From positions 1-46,344 of IMG/VR virus record IMGVR_UViG_3300009081_000004: a stretch of DNA of 46,344 nt; one strand, written 5' to 3'. This document shows positions 1 to 7,898 of this stretch, piece after piece. Under the pieces are notes generated by a model. The model saw only the letters and a list, made by a program, of their open reading frames with translations. It did not search any database and was not told the DNA's origin. Each line of letters begins with the position of its first letter. Position 1 is the stretch's first letter. Both the position numbers and the translations under genes were made by a program. The DNA comes from a virus.

Positions 1-103
1 GGGCAGGGGCGGACGAATTAGGGAATTTCGTCTCTTGCCCAAAATGTGGCGAACGCCGCAATCAATATGGCGATTCTGTAATCGCTTGCCAGCATTGTGG
101 TGA
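1..103. repeat. Terminal direct repeat, left copy
   Basis: Bases 1-103 are identical to 46242-46344. The repeat lies inside a small open reading frame that is intact only when the ends are joined, so it most likely reflects a circular assembly with an overlap rather than a natural terminal redundancy. A genuine short terminal repeat cannot be excluded from sequence alone. Confidence 0.95.
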
Positions 104-128
104 TCGTACTTTTTCTTATGTGAGGTAG
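1..128 (+). CDS. Membrane-anchored zinc-ribbon protein, C-terminal part (gene crosses the map join)
   Basis: This is the 3' part of a gene that starts at 46100 and continues through the join; codons here are in phase from base 3 and the stop TAG is at 126-128. The joined product is 89 residues. It has an N-terminal hydrophobic segment (about residues 6-21), a short charged region, and a C-terminal CPKCG ... CQHCG pair typical of a single zinc ribbon. Function is unknown. The intact frame across the join is the best evidence that the genome is circular or circularly permuted. Confidence 0.75.
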   Translation, partial: AGADELGNFVSCPKCGERRNQYGDSVIACQHCGDRTFSYVR

Positions 129-223
129 GGATGAGTGCGCATACACGCCCCGCGCCCGTCGCTTATCCCGCGCCCCGTTAGCCCGCTATATCCATTCCGG
201 CGTGTGTATCCGCCGTTCTGGTC

Positions 224-261
224 GGAGGCTCGCAATACTTGTTCGTAGCAAGTGAGCCTCC
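224..261 (+). promoter_or_regulatory. Strong leader hairpin upstream of the 286 gene
   Basis: GGAGGCTC (224-231) pairs perfectly with GAGCCTCC (254-261). Inside it ACTTG (237-241) pairs with CAAGT (249-253) around a 7-base loop. No T-run follows directly, so it looks like a leader or processing structure rather than a strong terminator. A good ribosome site (AAAGGAG) for the next gene follows at about 273. The rest of 129-285 is GC-rich with no convincing gene beyond a 16-codon frame at 131. Confidence 0.6.
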
Positions 262-285
262 GTAAAAATATCTAAAGGAGTAAAA

Positions 286-510
286 ATGTCGAACATAATT
301 GGTCTGGAATTACAAGATAGCACTCGCCGTATTGTCGTCAAGGAATACGACGAAGCAGGGAATGAAATTGGTCAATATAACAAATCCGTAGAAGTGTTCG
401 GGCTAACACAGCGTGCAGCGGACGGGCTTACGCCCTGTCCAGAGTGCAAGGTTTTAGGCGGACATTTTTCGGATTGCTCGCTTCGTCGTTCCGGAATCGC
501 CCGCCGCTAA
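286..510 (+). CDS. Small Cys-containing protein, unknown
   Basis: A 74-residue protein with a clear ribosome site (AAAGGAG, about 8 bases before ATG). The N-terminal half reads as a small beta-rich domain. The C-terminal half has CPEC followed by a later Cys, possibly half a metal site. I do not recognise a family. It belongs to the rightward run of short genes that continues from the right end of the map, each separated by GC-rich spacers with hairpins. Confidence 0.65.
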   Translation: MSNIIGLELQDSTRRIVVKEYDEAGNEIGQYNKSVEVFGLTQRAADGLTPCPECKVLGGHFSDCSLRRSGIARR

Positions 511-548
511 AAACAACCGTTGTGCGGACTCGCCCAGGAAGGTAAAGA

Positions 549-773
549 ATGTCGGACAGAAATTTTGAGTTGCGTATCAATCTAACCGAGGATGAGGTTT
601 CTGTTTTGGCTAAATCGTCTCACGGCAATTCGTCAGTAGCTCAGTTCGTCGAATCGATGATCCGAGGATTTATAGCCGCCCAACAAAGCGTGCAACAGAT
701 TAGCGGTACGGATATGTCCATAATTGGCGCGGAAGAATGGGAAGATGCTTCCGTAGAAGATGATGAGTTATAA
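549..773 (+). CDS. Small protein with possible ribbon-helix-helix fold; 3' end lies in an attC-like element
   Basis: A 74-residue protein. Residues 5-42 read as a short strand followed by two helices, which would fit a ribbon-helix-helix DNA-binding fold; this is a guess from pattern only. The C-terminus is acidic. From base 678 the coding sequence runs into the attC-like element described separately, and the stretch GCCGCCCAACAAAGCGTGCA is shared exactly with the 45478 gene. The leader (TGCGGACTCGCCC then GAAGGTAA) also resembles that of the 45478 gene. Confidence 0.65.
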   Translation: MSDRNFELRINLTEDEVSVLAKSSHGNSSVAQFVESMIRGFIAAQQSVQQISGTDMSIIGAEEWEDASVEDDEL

Positions 774-802
774 CTCGCCAACCGCTAACGCAAGCCGTTA
801 GA
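678..802 (+). repeat. attC-like palindromic element A
   Basis: The left arm starts GCCCAACAAAGCGTGCA (678-694). The right arm is TAACGCAAGCCGTT (786-799), preceded by ACCGC and followed by AG. The two arms are imperfectly complementary, and TTAGCGG near 700 can also pair with CCGCTAA near 783. The distance from the start of GCCCAAC to TAACGC is 108 bases, the same as in element B. The middle is not conserved between copies. This matches the plan of integron attC sites (RYYYAAC at one end, a GTT-containing core at the other, variable centre), although the right core is not a perfect GTTRRRY. Confidence 0.6.
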
Positions 803-818
803 AAGCCTCGGAGCATAA

Positions 819-1502
819 ATGTTCAAACTCCCGATCTATCGACCCTCGCTGCTTGATTTGTTCTGTTGTGCTGGTGGTGCTGCTCGTGGCTACCAGCGGG
901 CGGGATTCTACGTCGTGGGAGTTGACATCAAGCATCAGCGCAATTACGCCGGCGATGAGTTCTACCAGGCTGATGCTCTTGAATTTCTAGCAGAGCATTA
1001 TCAGAAGTTTGATGCTATTCACGCAAGCCCACCATGTCAAGATTTTATCCCCACCATTCCAGAGAAGCATGGTACAGCGCACTTTCTCCCTGATACTCGA
1101 GACTTTCTTTTGAAAACTGGCAAACCGTGGATCATCGAAAATATACCCGGTGCGCCAATGCGTGCCGATTTCAAACTGTGCGGCTGTATGTTCCAACTTC
1201 CCCGCCTTCGTCGCCAGCGTCTATTTGAAACTTCTTGGCATGGCTTCGCGTTACTTCCCCCGTGCCATCATCCAGAGCATCCAATTAGTGTAACTGGTCA
1301 TGGCGTGCCATCTGCAAATTACTACCGAGATAATCTAAGGGGTGTTGAATACGGAATATTAGCCAAGAAAGCTATGGGTATCGACTGGATGACAAGAGAC
1401 GAATTATCTCAGGCAATCCCGCCCGCTTATACCGAATACTTAGGTGGGCAGCTAATGAACGTTCTTGGCGCAAATGGCAGGCTTTCTAATGCCAACCGTT
1501 AG
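819..1502 (+). CDS. DNA (cytosine-5) methyltransferase, short phage type
   Basis: A 227-residue C5 cytosine methyltransferase. It transfers a methyl group from S-adenosylmethionine to cytosine in DNA. Motif I is LLDLFCCAGGAARGYQRAGF (about residues 11-30), the catalytic motif IV is SPPCQ (about 70-74), motif VI is ENIPG (about 107-111), motif VIII is close to RRQRLFE, and a motif X-like segment (YTEYLGGQLM) is near the C-terminus. It is shorter than full restriction-modification enzymes and the target-recognition region is small. No restriction enzyme is adjacent, so it is probably an orphan methylase protecting phage DNA or altering its regulation. It begins right after element A. Confidence 0.88.
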   Translation: MFKLPIYRPSLLDLFCCAGGAARGYQRAGFYVVGVDIKHQRNYAGDEFYQADALEFLAEHYQKFDAIHASPPCQDFIPTIPEKHGTAHFLPDTRDFLLKTGKPWIIENIPGAPMRADFKLCGCMFQLPRLRRQRLFETSWHGFALLPPCHHPEHPISVTGHGVPSANYYRDNLRGVEYGILAKKAMGIDWMTRDELSQAIPPAYTEYLGGQLMNVLGANGRLSNANR

Positions 1503-1542
1503 AAGACTCTTGACCACCAGCTAAGTATAGGAGAAAGAAAAC

Positions 1543-1725
1543 ATGAATCTACCTTCAAAACTGTATGTCTATATCGACGACGATGGCGAAACCCAGGTAT
1601 TCATTGCCAAAGACAGCCTGCAAGGGTGTGCCGTTTTTGACGAGACGCGCATTGTCGGCGTCTACAACCTTGAAAAGACTGTGAGATTGTTGTCAGCAGA
1701 GTCCCAAGTCGTTGAAGCGGAATAA
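1543..1725 (+). CDS. Small unknown protein, last gene of the rightward block
   Basis: A 60-residue acidic protein with a good ribosome site (AGGAGAAAG) before ATG. It reads as a compact beta-rich domain (YVYIDDDGETQVFIAKDS and so on). No family is recognised. It is the last protein gene before the non-coding region 1726-2058. Confidence 0.6.
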   Translation: MNLPSKLYVYIDDDGETQVFIAKDSLQGCAVFDETRIVGVYNLEKTVRLLSAESQVVEAE

Positions 1726-1766
1726 AGCCGCTCCCGGCGCAATCCATAACCGTCTCTACAAGCCAC

Positions 1767-1784
1767 TGTAACGACTTGTTACAG
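1767..1784 (+). promoter_or_regulatory. 18-bp operator-like element TGTAACGACTTGTTACAG (copy 1)
   Basis: The core is an inverted repeat, GTAAC-GACTT-GTTAC. The identical 18 bases occur on the opposite strand at 36439-36456, just before a small HTH gene. Two exact copies of a palindromic site at distant intergenic loci suggest a regulator binding site. Confidence 0.5.
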
Positions 1785-1844
1785 GCACTCCCTGCGATTT
1801 GTACGCCTTTCAGGTCTCATACTAAGGATACTAAAATTCAGCGG

Positions 1845-1873
1845 TTGAATTTTGGTGTCTTTTTTGGTATACT
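1845..1873 (+). promoter_or_regulatory. Sigma70-type promoter for an orphan RNA
   Basis: A -35 box TTGAAT (1845-1850), a 17-base spacer and a -10 box TATACT (1868-1873). It points rightward into a region without a gene that ends in a terminator. The -35 box overlaps the right arm of a small AT-rich inverted repeat (AAAATTCA 1833-1840, TGAATTTT 1846-1853), which could be an operator or the end of a terminator for the 1543 gene. Confidence 0.55.
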
Positions 1874-1879
1874 GGTTCA

Positions 1880-2060
1880 GACGGGACGCTCCTTTATAGC
1901 CTGCCGTTACCTGTGCCAGAATGTGAGATACCGTCTAGCAGGGTAGGGACGCCGACCAACCTGCAAAAATCAGCACTTCCTGTCTTAGGCGTAAGATACA
2001 GTGCATCCCTATGAAGACCCCTCATGGTCGTGAGCCAAGCTGAGGGGTTTTCGCTTTTTT
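1880..2060 (+). ncRNA. Candidate orphan structured RNA (~180 nt)
   Basis: A transcript from the 1845 promoter would run about 180 bases to the terminator at 2018-2060, and I find no convincing reading frame with a ribosome site in it. It contains a clear stem-loop at 1973-2004 (GCA, CTGT, CTTA, loop GGCG, TAAG, ACAG, TGC, with small bulges) and a possible CCTGC/GCAGG pairing (about 1910 and 1938). I do not recognise a known RNA family. It lies at the meeting point of the rightward small-gene block and the leftward late block, so it could also act against late-operon readthrough. Confidence 0.45.
2018..2060 (+). terminator. Rho-independent terminator, rightward
   Basis: CCCCTCA (2018-2024) pairs with TGAGGGG (2041-2047); an inner TGG/CCA pair shortens the loop. 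TTT, then TCGC and six Ts follow. It ends the rightward transcript, and the leftward late genes end at 2059 directly against it. It may work weakly in the leftward direction too. Confidence 0.75.
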
Positions 2061-2727
2061 ACCTGAGATATATCTCCACGAACGATGAATAAATTATGCA
2101 GCCGTTTTGACCATTGCCAACGGTCTGCTGACCGATGTGTTTATATTCTGCGTTGTCGATCATGTACTGGATCTGGCTGGTGATGGTCGCGCCGTCCACG
2201 CGGGGGGCTTGATAGGCGCTCATTAAGACTGTTGCAATGGGTTGGCAGTTGGTGGGACCATCGTCGCACTTGACCAGCCTTACGCCCGTAGGGCTCACGC
2301 CTGTACTTGGATTCCACGCCAGAACCCACCTTGCAAAAACAACCTGCCTGCCCTGTAAATGTGATCCTGCAAAAGAGATCGTACTTGCTGTGAGTGCCTG
2401 ACCTGGAAACACCCAGTCCCCGCCGTCAACGGTTCCCGGAAGTCCGCCGTTGGGGTTTCGATAGAACTGTAACGGAATAAGGTCGGTGGTGTTTGGGGTC
2501 GGTGTAAAGGTCGGCGTGTTTGTGGGAGTCGCTGTCTCGGTCGCCGTGGGTGTAATGGTTGGTGTTTCTGTCTGAGTGGGTGTCTCTTGCGCCTCGTCGA
2601 TGCAAACCGACCCGCTGATTTCTCCAGGCGTGCCGAAGGGATAACAGACGGGGGTTTGCAGGCTCGCGGCAGGGGAGTAGCTCAACGCGAGTAAAACGAA
2701 CGCGAGGAGCAAAGGCACTTTTTTCAT
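2059..2727 (-). CDS. Secreted protein with TPT-rich linker, last late gene
   Basis: A 222-residue protein. The N-terminus (MKKVPLLLAFVLLALS) is a typical signal peptide. A low-complexity linker rich in T, P and E follows at about residues 48-80, a style very common in exported proteins of Anaerolineae and other Chloroflexota. The C-terminal ~140 residues are an unrecognised domain with Cys residues. Its start overlaps the stop of the upstream tail gene (ATGA). A phage gene with a signal peptide at the end of the tail operon might be a surface-exposed accessory or superinfection-exclusion protein; this is inference. Confidence 0.7.
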   Translation of the reverse strand: MKKVPLLLAFVLLALSYSPAASLQTPVCYPFGTPGEISGSVCIDEAQETPTQTETPTITPTATETATPTNTPTFTPTPNTTDLIPLQFYRNPNGGLPGTVDGGDWVFPGQALTASTISFAGSHLQGRQVVFARWVLAWNPSTGVSPTGVRLVKCDDGPTNCQPIATVLMSAYQAPRVDGATITSQIQYMIDNAEYKHIGQQTVGNGQNGCIIYSSFVEIYLR

Positions 2728-3884
2728 TGAAGCCGACCGCGCGTGTCGATCCAGCCCAGTACTGCGGCGCGGACAACTGTCGACGCGGTTGAGGTTTGCA
2801 CTCTCATTCTGACCTGAGCAGACGCATTGGTCATCACTTGCGTTATGGCGCCAATACTTACCGAGGCAGCCGAGCTGGAGACCAGCAGATCATACGCTCC
2901 GTTTGCGCCGCTAGGCGCCACGTCGGCGCCATCCAGATCAGAGAAATAGATTGCGCCCGGCAGATCGGTATTTGCGGTTCCGGTTCCCTGGATCGAGAGA
3001 ATCGCATCTACCTTGATGCCAAAGGGGACCGTAAAGGTCTTGGTCAGCGCGGATGTTCCGGGGTTGGTGTCGCTAACATCTGCCACCGGGGTAGACCACA
3101 TAAATTTATCGCCGTTCTGCACAAACGGCTTGATCGCTCCGGCTCTCCAGATGATCGAGCCGATGCGCCGCTTATAGTCGTAGCTGGCCGGCATGGTGGG
3201 AGAGGAGGCCGAGAGCGAGGCGAGTATATCTACCACGCCGGTGTCAGAGCGCAGGATCTGGTAGATGTGGTAGGTCTTTTCAGTGTGGACCGTTTGCGTT
3301 CCCGACTGCGACCCACTGGTGTTGATGGCTGCCCCGCCAGGCGTTGCCGAGATCTCGAAGGCGCTGGCAGTCAGACCCGCAGAAATGACGTAATAGGTGG
3401 TTCCGGCGGTCAAGCCGGTCGGCAGTGCGCCGGTCGTCGCAAAGACAACCTTATCGCCGGCCGCCAGGGGGTGCGAGTTCCATGTGACCACGCACGGGCT
3501 GGCTATCGTCATGGTGACGGTGGACGACCAGCCCGAAACCGTGCCGGTGTCCAGCATCCCGTCGTTTGTGCCCACAGCCCAGGCGGCGTCGATCTTCTTC
3601 ACCAGGGCGCTGTCCAGGACCATGTTCTGCGCGTCGGTATCATCGCGGCAGTTTCCGGCTGCGATGTCCAGATCGTTGGTGGGATCGGTCCCATCGTTGG
3701 AAAGCGTCAGGCCGTGCAGGTGTCCGGTGGGGTAGGCGCCGGTGGCGTAGAGCGTGTCAAAGAATGTTTTCATCCAGGCGCGGAGGGTGGTCAGGGAAGC
3801 CCACTGGCTGCCAGACAAGGCGATCTTCTCGGTCCCGGTCGGGGAGGAGTTTTCGCCGCTTGGAGCGTTGGAGATGGTAGGCAT
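2724..3884 (-). CDS. Probable tail fibre or tail-tip protein
   Basis: A 386-residue protein with a good ribosome site (AAAGGAA). The N-terminal ~70 residues (MPTISNAPSGENSSPTGTEK...) look like a virion-attachment segment. A Gly/Thr/Ser-rich central module (about residues 125-200) resembles small beta-sandwich repeats often found in phage tail proteins. The C-terminal part resembles the end domains of phage fibres. Receptor binding is inferred from position after the nozzle-like gene and from composition. Confidence 0.6.
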   Translation of the reverse strand: MPTISNAPSGENSSPTGTEKIALSGSQWASLTTLRAWMKTFFDTLYATGAYPTGHLHGLTLSNDGTDPTNDLDIAAGNCRDDTDAQNMVLDSALVKKIDAAWAVGTNDGMLDTGTVSGWSSTVTMTIASPCVVTWNSHPLAAGDKVVFATTGALPTGLTAGTTYYVISAGLTASAFEISATPGGAAINTSGSQSGTQTVHTEKTYHIYQILRSDTGVVDILASLSASSPTMPASYDYKRRIGSIIWRAGAIKPFVQNGDKFMWSTPVADVSDTNPGTSALTKTFTVPFGIKVDAILSIQGTGTANTDLPGAIYFSDLDGADVAPSGANGAYDLLVSSSAASVSIGAITQVMTNASAQVRMRVQTSTASTVVRAAVLGWIDTRGRLQ

Positions 3885-3901
3885 AAGGATTTCCTTTCAG
3901 A

Positions 3902-4072
3902 TCATTTCAGTTCGATCACGCTGGGGGTGATGGTCGCCTCGCCCCACTCGATGGCGCTGAGGTCGTCCCAGAGAATGGGCGTACTGTCGTCCCACAGGAT
4001 CGCACTTGTAAAAGTGGCGTCCATTTCCTCGCCCAGCGGTAGGCTGTCCAGGCTGATCGGCTGTGCGCTCAT
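3902..4072 (-). CDS. Small acidic protein with ILWDD repeats
   Basis: A 56-residue frame that starts inside the stop of the 4069 gene (GATGA) and ends 17 bases before the start of the next gene. It has two ILWDD words, then IEWGE, spaced about 7 residues apart, giving a short Trp/Asp-rich beta repeat. It fills the gap between neighbours exactly, which supports its being real. Function unknown; probably a small tail component. Confidence 0.6.
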   Translation of the reverse strand: MSAQPISLDSLPLGEEMDATFTSAILWDDSTPILWDDLSAIEWGEATITPSVIELK

Positions 4073-4290
4073 CTTGGCGCCTGGCTGGAGGTTTCGTGTT
4101 CGGTAGTCACCCTCTCGGGCGCGCCGGGGTCTGCCATCCTGGCTAGCGCCGGAAACAGGATCTTCAGTTCTGCCTCTGTGAAGTCAGGGAAGGCTTGCCT
4201 TACCTTTTCTGCCAGCGCGGGCAGGTCTTTATCCCTTTCCGCCCGCTGCTTGAGGCGTTCTTCCATGTCTTTGAATTTATCTCTTTTCAT
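4069..4290 (-). CDS. Small charged helical protein
   Basis: A 73-residue protein, strongly charged, with a predicted long helix (residues 1-45) and a short hydrophobic stretch LKILFPALARM. It sits among tail genes and overlaps the next small gene. I do not recognise it; a chaperone or tail-assembly role is possible. Confidence 0.6.
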   Translation of the reverse strand: MKRDKFKDMEERLKQRAERDKDLPALAEKVRQAFPDFTEAELKILFPALARMADPGAPERVTTEHETSSQAPR

Positions 4291-4298
4291 GTCTGCAC

Positions 4299-4943
4299 CT
4301 ATGCCAGAAAAAAACTCAGGTTGGCGGAGATGAGGGTCAGGTCTATACCCGTGCCTCCAAAGTGCCCGACGCTCAGGCGGACCGACTGGGTATCCTCGAT
4401 CACGTCATGCGCCGCGACGAGAAGGGTTGTCCAGTCCAGGTCTTGCGGGTCGTAATTGTCGGTTGCAGTGTAGGAGGCGTCATACACGCCATCTTCGTAA
4501 TAATCCAGGGCGGCATTGAAGCCGGACGGGTTGACGTCTGCAACCGGAAATGTCACCTCCGCCAGCATCATAATTGCCCGGTCTGCCTTTATGGCAGGGT
4601 TGCGGATAAAGCGCGAGGTGTACCCGGGCATCTGGATGACACAGGCGTCACTCTCTTTGATGCGCGCCCGCGAGCCTCCAAACTGAAGGTCACGCCAGGC
4701 TCCGGGCGGGACGGCTTCCCCGTTGGTGATGAACGAGTAGCAAATCCCGCGCGTGATAGGGATATCCAGGTCCAGGGAGCGAGCCTGGAGGTCCGGGAGT
4801 TTTGCAGTCCCTTTTTCGATGCCGGTTTGAAAATTCTTCTGAACATCGAAGTCACTGAAGGCGCGCTCGATCTGCTGGATCTCGGCTTCATTGAGAGTTT
4901 CGCCGCGCAGGAAGCGGCCCATAATCTGGCTGTTGGTGGTCAT
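4299..4943 (-). CDS. Tail-associated protein, unknown
   Basis: A 214-residue protein starting at a TAATG overlap with the upstream gene. After an N-terminal helical part (residues 1-60) it appears beta-rich, in the style of phage distal-tail or fibre-linked domains. No family assigned. The surrounding order (nozzle, two small proteins, this protein, fibre) suggests a virion role. Confidence 0.6.
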   Translation of the reverse strand: MTTNSQIMGRFLRGETLNEAEIQQIERAFSDFDVQKNFQTGIEKGTAKLPDLQARSLDLDIPITRGICYSFITNGEAVPPGAWRDLQFGGSRARIKESDACVIQMPGYTSRFIRNPAIKADRAIMMLAEVTFPVADVNPSGFNAALDYYEDGVYDASYTATDNYDPQDLDWTTLLVAAHDVIEDTQSVRLSVGHFGGTGIDLTLISANLSFFLA

Positions 4944-5272
4944 TAGATCGCGCTCTTCTTCCGTACCACGATCCGCAGGGTGTCGATCACCGTCGCCAGT
5001 GAGTTGAGCGAGCCCTTGATCAGCAGCTTATAAGTGCCGGAGGGCAGGGTCGAGAGGAATTTCGGTGTTGTAAAAATGACGGTCGTGCCGTCGTTCGAGA
5101 CCACCGCCGCGCCGGTGGTGTAAATGGGCGCGATATCGGTCTCATTGTTGAGCTTGAAGAGCGAGACCGTCGGGCTGATCACCGTCCCCACATTCACCTT
5201 GCGGATCTGAAAGATCTCCTCCGACCCGGCTTCCCATGTAACCGTCTTTGTTCCGGGGTCATATTGGATCAT
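4943..5272 (-). CDS. Small beta-rich tail protein
   Basis: A 109-residue protein. The chosen start (ATG at 5272) overlaps the stop of the 875-residue gene as ATGA; the longer frame upstream is a shadow of that gene. The sequence alternates in a beta pattern (TVTWEAGSEEIFQIRKVN, then SGTYKLLIKG), reminiscent of small Ig-like virion domains. Function inferred from position only. Confidence 0.65.
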   Translation of the reverse strand: MIQYDPGTKTVTWEAGSEEIFQIRKVNVGTVISPTVSLFKLNNETDIAPIYTTGAAVVSNDGTTVIFTTPKFLSTLPSGTYKLLIKGSLNSLATVIDTLRIVVRKKSAI

Positions 5273-7896
5273 TTCACTGCCTCCTCCTTGGAGGGGATGT
5301 ACAGGAACGCGCGGACCGTGCCCGTCCACTCCTTGCTGCGTTTGTCTGCGGATGTCTTCTCGGCGTGCGGCGGCATATACATCGTGGCGCTTTTCCCGTG
5401 GAGCGTGCCGTCGATGGATTCCAGCCGTATCACCTGTGCGCCCTTCGCCATCTCCTCCAGCGCCCGGAAGAGTTCGGTCGGCTTGTGGTCCTGCCCGCCG
5501 CCGTGAATGGTTGTCTGCCCCGGCGCCACTTCGCAGTCCAGAGAGATGTAGCGCGCGAACGGAGTGCGCTCGAAAAACTCCATCGACCACTGCTCCAGGA
5601 TGGGCGGGGTGGTGGAAACAGAGGTGTTCATCCTGAAGCGCGGGCGCAGCTTGCGTTTATTGCCCACACCGATCTCGATAGAGTCCTCCGGGCTTTCCAC
5701 AAATGTCCCAGCCTGGAACCAGGTGCTCCCGCCCACGTAGTTGTCCATCTGGTAATCCACAAAGATCTCCATCCCCGAGTCAGAGAGGTTCTTTGTTACC
5801 GCCGAGAGTTTGCCGAAGAATTTGGGGTTGGTGTTGAGGTCGATGGTCGAGAGCTCGAGCACGCATTCCGGCATGTACTGCACAGACGGGTCATTGATGG
5901 GTCTGGGCGTTCTCGGAAATACCTGGTAGATCAACTCCCCGCCGATCTCCGTCCAAAGGAAGGGGTTGGTTTCGTCGTTCGGCTGCCAGAACACCGAGCG
6001 GATCCTGCGCCCGACCTCGAAGCCTCGCAGGCATTCATGCCAGCTCTGGGTCTCGTTGCTCCAGATCATCACACTGGATGTACCCTCCACTCCGGCATCC
6101 AGCGCGACGAAGACCCAGCCCAGAGCCGAAATCCCGCCGCGCACATAACCCACCCGTGTCGCCGGCAGGTTGGAGAGCCACAATCTTGTATCTGAGATCG
6201 TCCCGCCAATGAGCTGCATCAGGTTTGTTTGGAAGGAAATATAAAGGGGGTCTCCGGCGATGATCATCGCTTGCCCGTTGTAGATCGAGGGCATGTCCTT
6301 CGCAGGATACTCGCGCGCCACAGCCCGGTCATTGGATACCGTGAACAGGTTATCTTCCTTATGCACGAACAGGGAGCCGTTGTGGAACCGTATCCCTGTG
6401 ATCAGTGTATTTGTAGAGCCGATGTAGATCCCTTTTGTCCCCGTGGCGTTCGGCAGGAGGAAGGCGAGTGCCACGCCCCAGCCCACTGCTTTGGCGCGCG
6501 AGGCGGTCTTCGCTCCGCCCGACCCCGTTGCGTCAGTGTTGTTGGCGCGCCACAGTTGCGGACCGTCCGCCGGGTCGAACCCGGCTTCCACGAAGGAAGC
6601 CGTCCCCTGGTTGCCCGTCGCCGCTTCGCTCCCGAAATTATGGACCTTGGTCGAGGAGTTCCACTGCATCCGCCTCATCCCCACGCTGTCACCCTGGGGG
6701 AAGTAGGCGATCCCGTTCACGACCGCCGGCTGAGAGTAGACATACCCAAGCCCGCTAGCACCCACTGCTGCGTTGGTAAACCCGTTTATGCCGGTCGCGC
6801 CCACTTTGTGGAACCAGTTCGAGGCGTAGACCACATATTCGCTGTCCGAGGATGGGTTTACAGACCAGGCCGGGGAAACCGTGAAGGCGGTCGTGTTGTT
6901 GTCGGTGATCTGCCTCGCCTGCCCCGCGCCTGTCCCGCGAATGATCTGGATCCAGGCTCCGGTGTAGCGGTCGGCGGTCATATTCAGAGCGCCATCCACC
7001 AGACTAAGGGCCGTGCCGCTGGTAGCCTTGCCGCGCCCGCCGTTGATGTAGAGAGAGGAAGCCGCGCCCGAAAGCGGGCTGTCCACCACGTACATCGCCC
7101 CGTCGAAGAAGAAGGGGTGCAGGCGTCTCTCGGTGTCTGCATCGGTCAGGCGGTAGTAAGGCGAATAGGCGGTTGCGGTCCAGGTGCTGTTATCTGCCGA
7201 GCGTTTGCCGGCCGCGGCCGCATCACAGCCGATCTCCCAGCAATTGTCGTCGTCGGTGTCACTCGAGGCGAACACCAGGTGATAGGTAGTGGAGGCCACC
7301 AGGGCGAAGGCTGTGGGTTCGCCGTCGAAGATCACCATCGGCGTGTCGGGGATGTCGCTTTTCGTGATCGTGACGGACTGGTGGAAGGTGATCGAGTGGG
7401 GTTCGCCCGCGTCGTTGGGGCGCAGGGTGACGGTGAGCGTTCCGGGGTTGCCACGCCTGCGGATCGGGAACTGGATGTGTCGGCCGGTAAAGCCTGAGGA
7501 CGCGAACGAGACACTCAGGTATGGGTCGCCGTTGGTGCTGATCTTCCTCCACTCCACCGAGCCAAACCAGTGCAAGTCCTGGCTCCTGAGGCCAAGCCCG
7601 AATCGCCAGAGCAGGGTCGGGTGCGCCTTGCCGAGGGTTTGCAGCCAGGCGTCCTTCGCGTCCCAATATCCGAAATGCCGGCTTTTGTTCAGGAACGACT
7701 CAAGCCCCCGTCCGAGGTGGTACGAGATCTGTGATACCTGATCCACCGGGGAAGTGGTCTGGGGCGCGTTGTCCCGGATGGAACCCACTCCGTCCCTGAG
7801 CCGCAATCCATACTTGAGCCCGCTGGGCAGCGCCAGCGCCACTTCGTGGGTGTAGGTCGAGGAGCCGGGGTAGACGTTGGAGACAGGAGTGGGCAT
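5269..7896 (-). CDS. Podovirus-type tail nozzle (tail tubular protein B-like)
   Basis: An 875-residue protein, close in size to podoviral nozzle proteins such as T7 gp12 (794 residues). It is beta-rich throughout with repeated aromatic/Gly motifs that suggest a propeller-like core (about residues 180-640) and a C-terminal appendage ending SIDGTLHGKSATMYMPP. It directly follows a 280-residue adaptor-like gene, the same order as gp11-gp12 in T7-like phages. With no tape measure or tail tube in the window, I read this as the short-tail nozzle. The assignment rests on size, fold style and gene order, not on a recognised motif. Confidence 0.6.
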   Translation of the reverse strand: MPTPVSNVYPGSSTYTHEVALALPSGLKYGLRLRDGVGSIRDNAPQTTSPVDQVSQISYHLGRGLESFLNKSRHFGYWDAKDAWLQTLGKAHPTLLWRFGLGLRSQDLHWFGSVEWRKISTNGDPYLSVSFASSGFTGRHIQFPIRRRGNPGTLTVTLRPNDAGEPHSITFHQSVTITKSDIPDTPMVIFDGEPTAFALVASTTYHLVFASSDTDDDNCWEIGCDAAAAGKRSADNSTWTATAYSPYYRLTDADTERRLHPFFFDGAMYVVDSPLSGAASSLYINGGRGKATSGTALSLVDGALNMTADRYTGAWIQIIRGTGAGQARQITDNNTTAFTVSPAWSVNPSSDSEYVVYASNWFHKVGATGINGFTNAAVGASGLGYVYSQPAVVNGIAYFPQGDSVGMRRMQWNSSTKVHNFGSEAATGNQGTASFVEAGFDPADGPQLWRANNTDATGSGGAKTASRAKAVGWGVALAFLLPNATGTKGIYIGSTNTLITGIRFHNGSLFVHKEDNLFTVSNDRAVAREYPAKDMPSIYNGQAMIIAGDPLYISFQTNLMQLIGGTISDTRLWLSNLPATRVGYVRGGISALGWVFVALDAGVEGTSSVMIWSNETQSWHECLRGFEVGRRIRSVFWQPNDETNPFLWTEIGGELIYQVFPRTPRPINDPSVQYMPECVLELSTIDLNTNPKFFGKLSAVTKNLSDSGMEIFVDYQMDNYVGGSTWFQAGTFVESPEDSIEIGVGNKRKLRPRFRMNTSVSTTPPILEQWSMEFFERTPFARYISLDCEVAPGQTTIHGGGQDHKPTELFRALEEMAKGAQVIRLESIDGTLHGKSATMYMPPHAEKTSADKRSKEWTGTVRAFLYIPSKEEAVK

Positions 7897-7898
7897 TT

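Noticed and set aside
2796-4106. A 436-residue plus-strand frame
   Set aside because: It mirrors the tail protein genes on the minus strand, is rich in Arg/Gly/His, and has no domain or ribosome site.
5248-7497. Long plus-strand frames of 315 and 422 residues
   Set aside because: They are antisense to the 875-residue nozzle-like gene and have the low-complexity composition of shadow frames.
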